Below, in pieces: positions 1-9,057 of a DNA stretch of 64,000 nucleotides. Made by a program: the position numbers and the translations under genes. This DNA comes from Shimwellia blattae DSM 4481 = NBRC 105725 (GTDB lineage: Bacteria > Pseudomonadota > Gammaproteobacteria > Enterobacterales > Enterobacteriaceae). The notes beneath the pieces were generated by a model. That model was not told where the DNA came from. It made no database searches and saw only the letters and a program-made list of their open reading frames with translations. How positions within the stretch are numbered: position 1 is the stretch's first letter; each line of letters starts with the position of its first letter. The DNA is taken from positions 2,604,001 through 2,668,000 of the forward strand of contig NC_017910.1 in NCBI RefSeq assembly GCF_000262305.1. The letters are read 5' to 3'.

Positions 1-1
1 T

Positions 2-754
2 GCGCTGAAATTTGATACCGAAATCATCACTGACCATATCAACAGCGTTGATTTACAGCAGCGCCCGTTCCGCCTTACCGGCGACAACGCTGAATACACC
101 TGCGATGCGCTTATCATCGCCACCGGTGCTTCCGCCCGCTATCTGGGGCTGCCCTCTGAGGAGGCGTTCAAAGGCCGCGGGGTTTCCGCCTGCGCAACCT
201 GCGACGGCTTTTTCTACCGTAACCAGAAAGTGGCCGTGATTGGCGGCGGTAATACCGCCGTGGAAGAGGCCCTGTATCTGTCCAATATTGCCAGCGAAGT
301 GCATCTGATCCACCGCCGCGACAGTTTCCGCGCCGAGAAGATCCTGATCAACCGCCTGATGGACAAAGTGGCCAACGGTAATATCGTGCTGCATACCAAC
401 CGCACGCTGGACGAAGTTACCGGCGATCAGATGGGGGTTTCCGGGCTGCGTCTGCGTGACACCCAGGACACCAGCAACACGGAAAACCTTGAGGTTACCG
501 GGCTGTTTGTGGCTATCGGCCACAGCCCGAACACGGCGATTTTCGCCGGTCAGCTGGCGCTGGAAAATGGCTACATCAAAGTTAACTCCGGCAGCAACGG
601 AAATGCCACCCAGACCAGTATTCCCGGGGTATTCGCCGCCGGTGATGTGATGGACCATATCTACCGTCAGGCCATTACATCCGCAGGCACCGGCTGCATG
701 GCCGCACTGGATGCAGAGCGCTATCTGGATGGACTGGCAGAGCAACAGCGGTAA
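2..754 (+). CDS. trxB: Thioredoxin reductase (5' end outside window)
   Basis: This is the C-terminal ~250 residues of thioredoxin reductase, the FAD enzyme that passes electrons from NADPH to thioredoxin in the cytoplasm. The frame is open from base 2. The redox-active CATC motif (within SACATCDGFF) is near base 190, followed by the NADPH-binding glycine motif VIGGGNTAVEEALYL. The C-terminal FAD motif GVFAAGDVMD is near base 630. E. coli TrxB has about 320 residues, so roughly the first 70 are missing only because the window starts inside the gene. It reads toward cydD, as in E. coli. Identification is firm. Confidence 0.96.
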   Translation, partial: ALKFDTEIITDHINSVDLQQRPFRLTGDNAEYTCDALIIATGASARYLGLPSEEAFKGRGVSACATCDGFFYRNQKVAVIGGGNTAVEEALYLSNIASEVHLIHRRDSFRAEKILINRLMDKVANGNIVLHTNRTLDEVTGDQMGVSGLRLRDTQDTSNTENLEVTGLFVAIGHSPNTAIFAGQLALENGYIKVNSGSNGNATQTSIPGVFAAGDVMDHIYRQAITSAGTGCMAALDAERYLDGLAEQQR

Positions 755-875
755 TCCGCGTATTCACCCGTAAAGGCGGCCCCGTGGTCGCCTTTCTTTT
801 CGGGACGATGTAACATTGGCGCAGTGAATCGCCCCGAATCTTATAACACGCTATACCACCTGCTACTGGCACTCG

Positions 876-2639
876 ATGAACAAAACGCGTCAACACGAAC
901 TGGGCAGCTGGCTCAGACAACAAAGCGCCCTCTCGCGGCGCTGGCTTAATCTCTCCCGCCTGCTGGGCGTTGTTAGTGGCATTCTTATCATCGGGCAGGC
1001 CTGGCTGATGGCCACCCTGCTAAACCATATGATTGTCGAGAATATTCCCGGCGAAGCGCTGCTGTTGCCCCTGATATCCCTGATACTGGTGTTTGTCCTG
1101 CGGGCCTGGGTTATCTGGCTCAGGGAAAAGGCCGGTTTTTACGCCGGGCAGCATATCCGCCAGCAGATCCGCCGCCAGGTGCTGGACAGGCTGCACCAGG
1201 CGGGCCCGGCCTGGATCCAGGGCAAGCCCGCCGGAAGCTGGGCGACACTTATCCTCGAACAGATTGAGGATATGCAGGACTACTACGCCCGCTACCTGCC
1301 ACAGATGTCGCTGGCCGCCACCATTCCGCTGCTTATCGTGCTGGTTATCTTTCCCTATAACTGGGCTGCGGCGCTGATATTACTGGGCACGGCACCGCTT
1401 ATTCCGCTCTTTATGGCTATGGTCGGCATGGGGGCCGCAGACGCCAACCGGCGTAACTTTCAGGCGCTGGCGCGCCTGAGCGGCAACTTTCTGGACCGGT
1501 TACGCGGTATGGAAACACTGCGCCTGTTCCACCGCGGCCAGGCCGAAACCGAAAATATCAGCCACGCGGCTGAAGACTTCCGCCAGCGCACCATGGAAGT
1601 GCTGCGCATGGCGTTTCTCTCCTCGGCGGTGCTGGAGTTTTTCGCCTCGCTCTCTATCGCCCTGGTGGCGGTCTACTTCGGCTTTTCTTACCTGGGCGAG
1701 CTGAACTTTGGTCACTACGGTACGGGGGTCACCCTGTTTGCCGGTTTCCTGGCGCTGATCCTCGCCCCGGAATTTTTTCAGCCCCTGCGCGATATGGGGG
1801 CGTTTTATCACGCCAAAGCGCAGGCCACAGGGGCGGCAGACAGCCTGCAGACGTTCCTTGAATCACCGCTCCAGGCCCCGGAACAGGGGAGCGCCATCCT
1901 CCCGGCGGGCCCGCTGGATATTTGCGCCCGGGGGCTGATAGTCCAGACGCCGGACGGTAAAGCGCTCACCCAGCCCCTGGATTTCACCCTCACGGCCGGA
2001 AGCCGGCTGGTTATTGTCGGCCAAAGCGGTGCCGGGAAAAGCTCCCTGCTGAGCGCCCTGTGCGGCTTTCTGCCCTACCAGGGGTCACTGCTTATCAACG
2101 GCATCGAGCTCAGAACGCTGGATGCAGAGCACTGGCGCAGGCAACTGAGCCTGGTCGGGCAAAACCCGCAACTTCCCGCCCCTACCCTGCGGGATAATCT
2201 GCTGCTGGGGATGCCCGATGCCAGTGAACAACAGCTTGATGAAGTTATGGCGCTGACCGGGGTGAGTGAGTTTATTCACCGCCTGCCGGGCGGGCTGGAT
2301 ACGGAGCCTGGCGATCAGGCTGTCCGGCTGTCAGTGGGCCAGGCCCAGCGCATTGCCGTGGCCCGGGCGCTCCTCGCCCCGCGCCGCTTACTGCTGCTGG
2401 ATGAGCCTTCCGCCAGCCTGGATGCGGGCAGCGAACGCTGGGTTATGTCGGCCCTGGATCAGGCCTCGCGCCAGCAAACGACCATTCTGGTTACCCACCA
2501 GCTGGATCTGGTCGCCCGCTGGGATCAAATCTGGGTTATGCGTAACGGGCAGATAGTCCAGCAGGGGGATTACCCGACCCTGAGCCAACAACCCGGCCCC
2601 TTCAGCGATTTACTGGCGTGGCGCAAGGAGGAAATATAA
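876..2639 (+). CDS. cydD: Glutathione/cysteine ABC exporter subunit CydD
   Basis: CydD (587 residues) is one half of the heterodimeric CydDC exporter in the inner membrane. In E. coli it moves cysteine and glutathione to the periplasm and is needed to assemble cytochrome bd and periplasmic c-type cytochromes. The N-terminal half is a six-helix ABC exporter domain. The C-terminal half is an ATPase with Walker A GQSGAGKSS, the signature LSVGQAQR and Walker B LLLLDEPSASLD. The LSVGQ form of the signature is usual for CydD. The ATG at 876 gives the family length. The stop overlaps the start of cydC (TAATG), so the two are translationally coupled. Confidence 0.96.
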   Translation: MNKTRQHELGSWLRQQSALSRRWLNLSRLLGVVSGILIIGQAWLMATLLNHMIVENIPGEALLLPLISLILVFVLRAWVIWLREKAGFYAGQHIRQQIRRQVLDRLHQAGPAWIQGKPAGSWATLILEQIEDMQDYYARYLPQMSLAATIPLLIVLVIFPYNWAAALILLGTAPLIPLFMAMVGMGAADANRRNFQALARLSGNFLDRLRGMETLRLFHRGQAETENISHAAEDFRQRTMEVLRMAFLSSAVLEFFASLSIALVAVYFGFSYLGELNFGHYGTGVTLFAGFLALILAPEFFQPLRDMGAFYHAKAQATGAADSLQTFLESPLQAPEQGSAILPAGPLDICARGLIVQTPDGKALTQPLDFTLTAGSRLVIVGQSGAGKSSLLSALCGFLPYQGSLLINGIELRTLDAEHWRRQLSLVGQNPQLPAPTLRDNLLLGMPDASEQQLDEVMALTGVSEFIHRLPGGLDTEPGDQAVRLSVGQAQRIAVARALLAPRRLLLLDEPSASLDAGSERWVMSALDQASRQQTTILVTHQLDLVARWDQIWVMRNGQIVQQGDYPTLSQQPGPFSDLLAWRKEEI

Positions 2640-4378
2640 TGCGCGATCTGTGGCCCTGGCTGGCCCTTTACCGCCGCCATAAAGGCATGCTGACGCTTGG
2701 CGTGATTCTGGCGATTGTGACACTGCTGGCCAGTATTGGCCTGCTGACCCTGTCTGGCTGGTTTTTATCCGCCTCGGCGCTGGCCGGTATTGCCGGGCTC
2801 TACACCTTTAACTATATGCTCCCTGCCGCCGGTGTGCGCGGCGCGGCTATTATCCGCACCGCCGGGCGCTATTTTGAGCGCCTGGTCAGCCACGACGCGA
2901 CCTTCCGGGTGCTCAGACACCTGCGGGTGAAAACGTTCAGCAGCCTGCTGCCGCTCTCTTCAGCAAGCCGGGCCAGCATTCGCCAGGGCGACCTGCTTAA
3001 CCGGCTGGTGGCAGATGTCGACACCCTTGACCACCTCTATCTGCGGGTTATCTCGCCGCTGGTGGGGGCGCTGGTGGTTATCCTTGTGGTGACCTTCTCA
3101 CTGAGCTGGATTGATCTGCACCTTGCGCTGACGCTCGGGGCGATTTTGCTGCTCTCCCTGTTGCTGCTGCCGCCCCTGTTCTACCGGGCCGGAAAACCGG
3201 CCGGGGAAGCGATAACCGCCCAGCGCAGTATTTATCGCCAGCAGCTGATGGAGTGGCTCCAGGGCCACACGGAGCTGACCATCTTCGGTGCCAGCGCACG
3301 CTACCGGGCGGCACTGGATGAAAGCGAACAGCGCTGGATGGACGCCCAGCGCCGCCAGGCGGAACTGAGTGCCTTATCCCAGAGCGTGATGCTGCTGCTG
3401 ACGGCCGTCGCGGTACTGACCATGTTGTGGATGGCCTCCGCCCCGCCCGGGGGGAGCACGGCCCCCGGGGCGCTGATTGCCCTGTTTGTGTTCTGTGCAA
3501 TGGCCTGTTTTGAGGCGCTGGCACCGGTAACCGGCGCATTTCAGCATCTGGGCCAGGTGGCGAGCTCTGCCCGGCGTTTAAGCCAGATAACCCGCCAGCA
3601 GCCGGCGGTGACATTCCCGGCCCGTTCGGCCCCTGCCCCCGCCGACGCCAGCCTGACCATTCGCGATCTGACCTTCAGCTACCCGGGGGCCGGTGAGCCG
3701 GTGCTCCGTTCCGTTAATCTACAGATTCACCCCGGCCAGCGGGTGGTGATCCTTGGCCAGACCGGGTGTGGCAAATCCACCCTGCTGAGCCTGATTACCC
3801 GCAGCCTGGATCCGCAGCAGGGTGATATTCAGCTTTCCGGCCACGGGCTGCGCGAATTTGATGAAGCGACCCTGCGCGCCAGCACCAGCGTGGTTCCCCA
3901 GCGTACCCATCTGTTCAGCGCCACCCTGCGCGATAACTTGCTGCTGGCAAACCCGGCAGCCAGCGACGACATGCTGTGCGATGTGCTGACCAGAACCGGC
4001 CTGCAGGCTCTGCTGGAGGGGGACGGTCTTAATGCCTGGATTGGCGAAGGCGGGCGCCAGCTCTCCGGCGGTGAGGGGCGGCGGATGGGGATTGCCCGGG
4101 CGCTGCTGCACGATGCGCCGTTGATGCTGCTCGATGAGCCCACAGAAGGGCTGGACGCGGAAACCGAGCGCCAGATAATCAATTTGCTAATGGAAACCAC
4201 CCGGGGAAAAACCTTACTAATGGTCACTCACCGGTTGCACGGGTTAGCCGCATTTGATCATATAATCGTGATGGACGGCGGCGAAATTACTGAGCAGGGT
4301 AATCATGCCGAACTGCTGGCAAAACGGGGGCGTTATTATCAGTTCTGCCAGCGCCTGTCACCCGTGACTGAACCTTAA
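2639..4378 (+). CDS. cydC: Glutathione/cysteine ABC exporter subunit CydC
   Basis: CydC (579 residues) is the partner of CydD. It has the same plan: membrane domain first (MRDLWPWLALYRRHKG start), then a nucleotide-binding domain with Walker A GQTGCGKST, signature LSGGEGRR and Walker B LMLLDEPTEGLD. The ATG at 2639 was chosen because it shares its A with the cydD stop and has AAGGAGG just upstream. An in-frame start 21 bases earlier lies inside cydD and has no ribosome site. The aat gene follows after 33 bases, so cydD-cydC-aat may be one transcript. Confidence 0.96.
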   Translation: MRDLWPWLALYRRHKGMLTLGVILAIVTLLASIGLLTLSGWFLSASALAGIAGLYTFNYMLPAAGVRGAAIIRTAGRYFERLVSHDATFRVLRHLRVKTFSSLLPLSSASRASIRQGDLLNRLVADVDTLDHLYLRVISPLVGALVVILVVTFSLSWIDLHLALTLGAILLLSLLLLPPLFYRAGKPAGEAITAQRSIYRQQLMEWLQGHTELTIFGASARYRAALDESEQRWMDAQRRQAELSALSQSVMLLLTAVAVLTMLWMASAPPGGSTAPGALIALFVFCAMACFEALAPVTGAFQHLGQVASSARRLSQITRQQPAVTFPARSAPAPADASLTIRDLTFSYPGAGEPVLRSVNLQIHPGQRVVILGQTGCGKSTLLSLITRSLDPQQGDIQLSGHGLREFDEATLRASTSVVPQRTHLFSATLRDNLLLANPAASDDMLCDVLTRTGLQALLEGDGLNAWIGEGGRQLSGGEGRRMGIARALLHDAPLMLLDEPTEGLDAETERQIINLLMETTRGKTLLMVTHRLHGLAAFDHIIVMDGGEITEQGNHAELLAKRGRYYQFCQRLSPVTEP

Positions 4379-4411
4379 CCCTGGACATTCTGGTCGGAGA
4401 ATTTTGCCCCT

Positions 4412-5116
4412 ATGCGTCTTGTGCAGCTTTCCCGTCATTCCATTGCGTTTCCCCCACCGGAAGGTGCACTGCGCGAGCCTAACGGGCTACTGGCCCTGGG
4501 GGGTGATCTCACCCCGGCCCGCCTGATGATGGCCTACCGCAACGGCATTTTCCCGTGGTTTTCCCCGGGCGACCCGATTTTATGGTGGTCGCCGGATCCC
4601 CGGGCGGTGCTCTACCCGGAGCAGCTGCATATCAGCCGCAGCTTCCGGCGCTTTCTGCATAAAACCCGGCTGCGGGTTACCCTGAACTACGACTTTGACG
4701 CCGTGATAGCCGGCTGCGCCAGCGATCGCGAGGAAGGCACCTGGATAACCCCGGAAGTGAACGCCGGATACCGCCAGCTCCACGAGCTGGGCCACGCCCA
4801 CTCCCTGGAAGTGTGGGACGGTGATGCGCTGGTTGGCGGTATGTACGGGGTCGCCCTGGGCAAACTGTTTTGCGGCGAGTCGATGTTCAGCCGCCAGGAG
4901 AATGCATCAAAAACCGCACTATTTGCGTTCTGCCAGCATTTTATCCGCCAGGGCGGGCAGCTGATTGACTGCCAGGTGCTCAACCCCCATACAGCGTCAC
5001 TCGGGGCGACGGAGATCCCCCGCCAGCAGTATCTGGCCCATATTGGCGATTTACTTCCCCAGCCCCTTCCCGCCCGTTGCTGGCTCGCCCAGGAGCTGGC
5101 CTACCGGCTGGAATAA
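4412..5116 (+). CDS. aat: Leucyl/phenylalanyl-tRNA-protein transferase
   Basis: Aat (234 residues, the E. coli length) transfers Leu or Phe from aminoacyl-tRNA onto proteins with N-terminal Lys or Arg. This makes them N-end-rule substrates for ClpS-ClpAP. The start MRLVQLSRHSIAFPPPEGAL and the family core NGIFPWF, LWWSPDPRAVLYP and GESMFSRQENASKTAL are all present. It sits two genes from clpA and clpS, so the tagging enzyme and the recognition machinery for the same pathway are neighbours, as in E. coli. Confidence 0.96.
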   Translation: MRLVQLSRHSIAFPPPEGALREPNGLLALGGDLTPARLMMAYRNGIFPWFSPGDPILWWSPDPRAVLYPEQLHISRSFRRFLHKTRLRVTLNYDFDAVIAGCASDREEGTWITPEVNAGYRQLHELGHAHSLEVWDGDALVGGMYGVALGKLFCGESMFSRQENASKTALFAFCQHFIRQGGQLIDCQVLNPHTASLGATEIPRQQYLAHIGDLLPQPLPARCWLAQELAYRLE

Positions 5117-5617
<501 letters not shown>

Positions 5618-5662
5618 TATTGTGTCTTCCGCGGGCTGAGTGGCGGCGGAAACAGATATAAA

Positions 5663-5690
5663 AAAGCCGGGCATTTGTGCCCGGCTTTTC
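5663..5690. terminator. Bidirectional terminator between infA and clpA
   Basis: The hairpin AAAGCCGGGCA / TGCCCGGCTTT with a TTTG loop has A-runs on one side and T-runs on the other. It can therefore end infA (plus) and clpA (minus) transcripts. Confidence 0.85.
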
Positions 5691-5706
5691 TTTTGCGTTA
5701 CGGCAC

Positions 5707-7989
5707 TCAGTGCGCCGCTTCCGGTTTGTGCTTCTGGGCACTGTGGAAGTTGTAGGTCAGCTTGTCCTGGTCTTTATCAAGAGCCACAACCACCTGGCCG
5801 CCATCCACCAGCGAGCCAAACAGCAGCTCGTTCGCCAGCGGTTTTTTCAGGTTATCCTGAATCACCCGCGACATGGGGCGGGCGCCCATTGCGCGATCGT
5901 AGCCCTTCTCAGCCAGCCAGTCCCGGGCTTCCTGGCTCACTTCCAGAGAGACCCCTTTCTGATCCAGCTGCACCTGGAGTTCAACAATAAATTTATCGAC
6001 CACCTGGTGGATAACCTCTGTAGACAGGTGGTTGAACCAGATAATGTTGTCCAGACGGTTGCGGAACTCTGGCGTAAAGATCTTTTTGATCTCTTCCATC
6101 GCATCGGTGCTGTTATCCTGGCGAATAAGACCAATGGATTTACGCTCCGTTTCGCGGACCCCGGCGTTAGTGGTCATCACCAGCACCACGTTACGGAAAT
6201 CGGCTTTGCGGCCGTTGTTATCGGTCAGCGTGCCGTTATCCATCACCTGGAGCAGCAGGTTGAACACATCCGGGTGCGCTTTTTCTATCTCATCAAGCAG
6301 CAGCACCGCGTGGGGATGCTTAATAACTGCATCGGTCAGCAGGCCGCCCTGATCAAAGCCCACATATCCCGGAGGCGCACCAATCAGGCGGCTCACCGTG
6401 TGGCGCTCCATATATTCGGACATATCAAACCGTAACAGTTCGATCCCCATCGCCTTCGCCAGCTGAACGGTCACCTCCGTTTTCCCGACCCCGGTTGGGC
6501 CGGCAAACAGGAAAGAGCCCACCGGCTTGTGCTCATGGCCCAGCCCCGCGCGGCTCATCTTGATAGCCTCAGTCAGCGCTTCGATGGCTTTATCCTGGCC
6601 GAATACCAGCATTTTCAGGCGATCGTTAAGGTTCTTCAGGGTATCGCGATCGCTGCGGGAGACGCTTTTCTCCGGAATACGGGCAATGCGCGCCACCACA
6701 GATTCAATATCCGGCACATTCACGGTTTTCTTGCGTTTGCTGGCGGGCATTAAGCGCGCCCTGGCCCCCGCTTCATCGATAACGTCGATGGCTTTATCCG
6801 GCAGGTGGCGGTCATTAATATATTTCACCGCCAGCTCTACCGCCGCCCGAATCGCTTTCGCCGTGTAGCGGACATCGTGGTGCGCTTCATATTTCGGTTT
6901 CAGGCCGTTGATTATCTGTACGGTCTCTTCAACAGAAGGCTCGGTGATATCTATCTTCTGGAAACGACGCGCCAGGGCGCGGTCTTTTTCAAAGATATTG
7001 CTGAATTCCTGATAGGTGGTCGAACCGATGACCCGGATCTTACCGCCAGACAACAGCGGTTTAATCAGGTTAGCCGCATCCACCTGGCCCCCGGAAGCGG
7101 CACCCGCCCCGATGATGGTGTGGATCTCATCAATAAACAGGATGCTGCTCGTATCCTGCTCAAGCTGCTTTAACAGCGCCTTGAAGCGCTTTTCAAAATC
7201 GCCGCGGTATTTTGTCCCCGCCAGCAGCGAGCCAATATCCAGCGAATAGATAGTGCAGTCGGCCATGACCTCCGGCACGTCGCCCTGGACAATACGCCAG
7301 GCCAGCCCTTCGGCGATGGCGGTTTTACCCACCCCGGATTCCCCGACCAGCAGCGGGTTATTTTTGCGCCGACGACACAGCACCTGGATGGCACGCTCCA
7401 GCTCTTTTTCGCGGCCAATCAGCGGATCAATCCCCCCGACCCGGGCAAGTTGATTGAGGTTGGTTGTGAAGTTTTCCATCCGTTCCTCCCCGCCTGGCTG
7501 CTCATCAGTATTGGGCTGGTTGTCCGCGGTGCCGCCGGAAGCATCACCAGATTCGTCTTTCCGGGTTCCGTGGGAAATAAAATTCACCACGTCCAGACGG
7601 CTCACTTCATGTTTACGCAGCAGATACGCTGCCTGAGACTCCTGTTCGCTAAAAATAGCGACCAGCACATTGGCCCCGGTCACTTCATTACGGCCAGAGG
7701 ACTGTACGTGGAATACCGCGCGTTGCAGGACTCGCTGAAAACTCAGCGTGGGTTGAGTATCACGCTCTTCGACACTTTCCGGTAATACCGGCGTAGTCTG
7801 TTCGATGAAGGCTTCGAGCTCCTGACGTAGCGCCGCCAGATCTACCGAGCACGCTTCCAGTGCTTCGCGAGCAGATGGATTACTAAGCAGTGCCAGCAGC
7901 AGATGTTCCACAGTCATGAACTCATGACGGTGCTCACGCGCTCTGGCGAAAGCCATATTTAAACTGAGCTCCAGTTCTTGATTGAGCAT
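5707..7989 (-). CDS. clpA: ClpAP protease ATPase subunit ClpA
   Basis: ClpA (760 residues; E. coli 758) is the AAA+ unfoldase that feeds ClpP. It starts MLNQELELSLNMAFARAREH with the N-terminal Clp-N repeat domain that docks ClpS. The first ATPase has Walker A GESGVGKT and Walker B ILFIDEIH. The second has GPTGVGKT and VLLLDEIEKAHPD. An acidic/Gly-rich linker lies near residues 145-170. The start at 7989 fits E. coli ClpA; an in-frame extension of 21 residues upstream would run into clpS and is not supported. It lies 41 bases downstream of clpS in the same direction. Confidence 0.97.
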   Translation of the reverse strand: MLNQELELSLNMAFARAREHRHEFMTVEHLLLALLSNPSAREALEACSVDLAALRQELEAFIEQTTPVLPESVEERDTQPTLSFQRVLQRAVFHVQSSGRNEVTGANVLVAIFSEQESQAAYLLRKHEVSRLDVVNFISHGTRKDESGDASGGTADNQPNTDEQPGGEERMENFTTNLNQLARVGGIDPLIGREKELERAIQVLCRRRKNNPLLVGESGVGKTAIAEGLAWRIVQGDVPEVMADCTIYSLDIGSLLAGTKYRGDFEKRFKALLKQLEQDTSSILFIDEIHTIIGAGAASGGQVDAANLIKPLLSGGKIRVIGSTTYQEFSNIFEKDRALARRFQKIDITEPSVEETVQIINGLKPKYEAHHDVRYTAKAIRAAVELAVKYINDRHLPDKAIDVIDEAGARARLMPASKRKKTVNVPDIESVVARIARIPEKSVSRSDRDTLKNLNDRLKMLVFGQDKAIEALTEAIKMSRAGLGHEHKPVGSFLFAGPTGVGKTEVTVQLAKAMGIELLRFDMSEYMERHTVSRLIGAPPGYVGFDQGGLLTDAVIKHPHAVLLLDEIEKAHPDVFNLLLQVMDNGTLTDNNGRKADFRNVVLVMTTNAGVRETERKSIGLIRQDNSTDAMEEIKKIFTPEFRNRLDNIIWFNHLSTEVIHQVVDKFIVELQVQLDQKGVSLEVSQEARDWLAEKGYDRAMGARPMSRVIQDNLKKPLANELLFGSLVDGGQVVVALDKDQDKLTYNFHSAQKHKPEAAH

Positions 7990-8030
7990 AGGCACCTCCC
8001 CCAATTTGCATGCCTGAGCCGGCACCCCGG

Positions 8031-8351
8031 TCAGGCTTGTTCCAGCGTACACAATAGCGGATGCTCGTTTTCCCTCGCATACTTATTGACCATCGCCACT
8101 TTCGTCTCGGCGACTTCTGCAGTGAAAACACCGCATATGGCTTTCCCCTGATAGTGAACAGTCAACATCAATTGCGTCGCTCGCTCAACATCATAAGAAA
8201 AGAACTTTTGTAACACGTCAATGACAAATTCCATCGGCGTGTAATCATCATTCATTAACAATACTTTATACATGGACGGCGGTTGCAGCGTTTCACGCGT
8301 TTTGCCCTCCAGTAGCTGGTCAAAATCCAGCCAGTCGTTCGTTTTACTCAT
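8031..8351 (-). CDS. clpS: ClpAP adaptor ClpS
   Basis: ClpS (106 residues) binds N-end-rule substrates (Leu, Phe, Tyr or Trp at the N-terminus) and hands them to ClpA. The conserved core PPSMYKVLLMNDDYTPMEF and the run FFSYDVERATQLMLTVHYQG are present, including the acidic residues of the pocket (NDD). The length equals that of E. coli ClpS. The gene precedes clpA as a likely operon and is divergent from cspD. Confidence 0.97.
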   Translation of the reverse strand: MSKTNDWLDFDQLLEGKTRETLQPPSMYKVLLMNDDYTPMEFVIDVLQKFFSYDVERATQLMLTVHYQGKAICGVFTAEVAETKVAMVNKYARENEHPLLCTLEQA

Positions 8352-8698
8352 TGCCTGTCATCATCATGGGTTAATTGTGCTCAGGTTGCGTAACAAGTTG
8401 GGCGGATCTGGCGGCCGGAATGGCCGGGTCAAACGTAATTTCGGGAACAGCCTCACACTTATCGCCATAAATGTATCAAAAAAGCTGCCAAATGCACCGA
8501 TTAAGCGAACCAGATCACAATAATGCCAATAGCGTTAACTGCTTCAAAGTTTGGCGAAAATTCCCCCTGCGGCCCCGTAACATCCCTTGACGCACTGTCT
8601 GAATTATCTACATTGTACAGTCGTGAGCTGGCGATGATTTGAACAGATCTCACGCACCGGAACATTCCATCAATACGTATTTCGAAGGATGTCACAGC
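8352..8698. promoter_or_regulatory. clpS-cspD divergent promoter region
   Basis: This is a 347-base gene-free region between divergently read clpS and cspD, so it should hold both promoters. A TACATTGTACA element near 8610-8620 is a possible extended -10 or dyad for cspD. The cspD ribosome site GAAGGA is clear. No small ORF looks convincing. Confidence 0.4.
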
Positions 8699-8923
8699 AT
8701 GGAGACGGGTACTGTTAAATGGTTCAATAACGCCAAAGGGTTTGGGTTTATCTGTCCCGAAGGCGGCGGCGAAGACATCTTCGCACATTATTCAACCATC
8801 CAGATGGATGGTTACAGAACACTCAAAGCCGGTCAGACTGTCAGATTCGATGTACACCAGGGCCCGAAAGGCAACCACGCCAGTGTCATCGTACCGATTC
8901 ACAATGAAGAAATTGCCGCATAA
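8699..8923 (+). CDS. cspD: Cold shock-like protein CspD
   Basis: CspD (74 residues) has a cold-shock domain. In E. coli it is induced in stationary phase and inhibits DNA replication by binding single strands. The RNP motifs KGFGFI and DIFAHY are present. The body is nearly identical to E. coli CspD through GNHASVIV; only the tail (PIHNEEIAA) differs. The ATG at 8699 follows GAAGGATGTCACAGC. A longer in-frame start 20 codons upstream is rejected because CspD begins METGTVKWF. In E. coli macAB and ybjX lie downstream; here ybjD follows directly. Confidence 0.97.
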   Translation: METGTVKWFNNAKGFGFICPEGGGEDIFAHYSTIQMDGYRTLKAGQTVRFDVHQGPKGNHASVIVPIHNEEIAA

Positions 8924-8950
8924 TTTGTTCATTGTGTACATCCCGCAGTC

Positions 8951-8980
8951 AAAATGCCAGCCGCACCGGCTGGCATTTTT
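8951..8980 (+). terminator. cspD terminator
   Basis: The stem AAATGCCAGCCG / CGGCTGGCATTT with a three-base loop ends in a T-run, 27 bases after the cspD stop. Its A-run on the other strand would also work for ybjD, which ends at 9058 on the minus strand. Confidence 0.85.
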
Positions 8981-9057
8981 ATACCCATGATGCAACAACC
9001 ACCAGAATAACCAGATAAGGGCGCTTTCCCCGGTTTTCAAGGCAGCGCGCCGAAACG

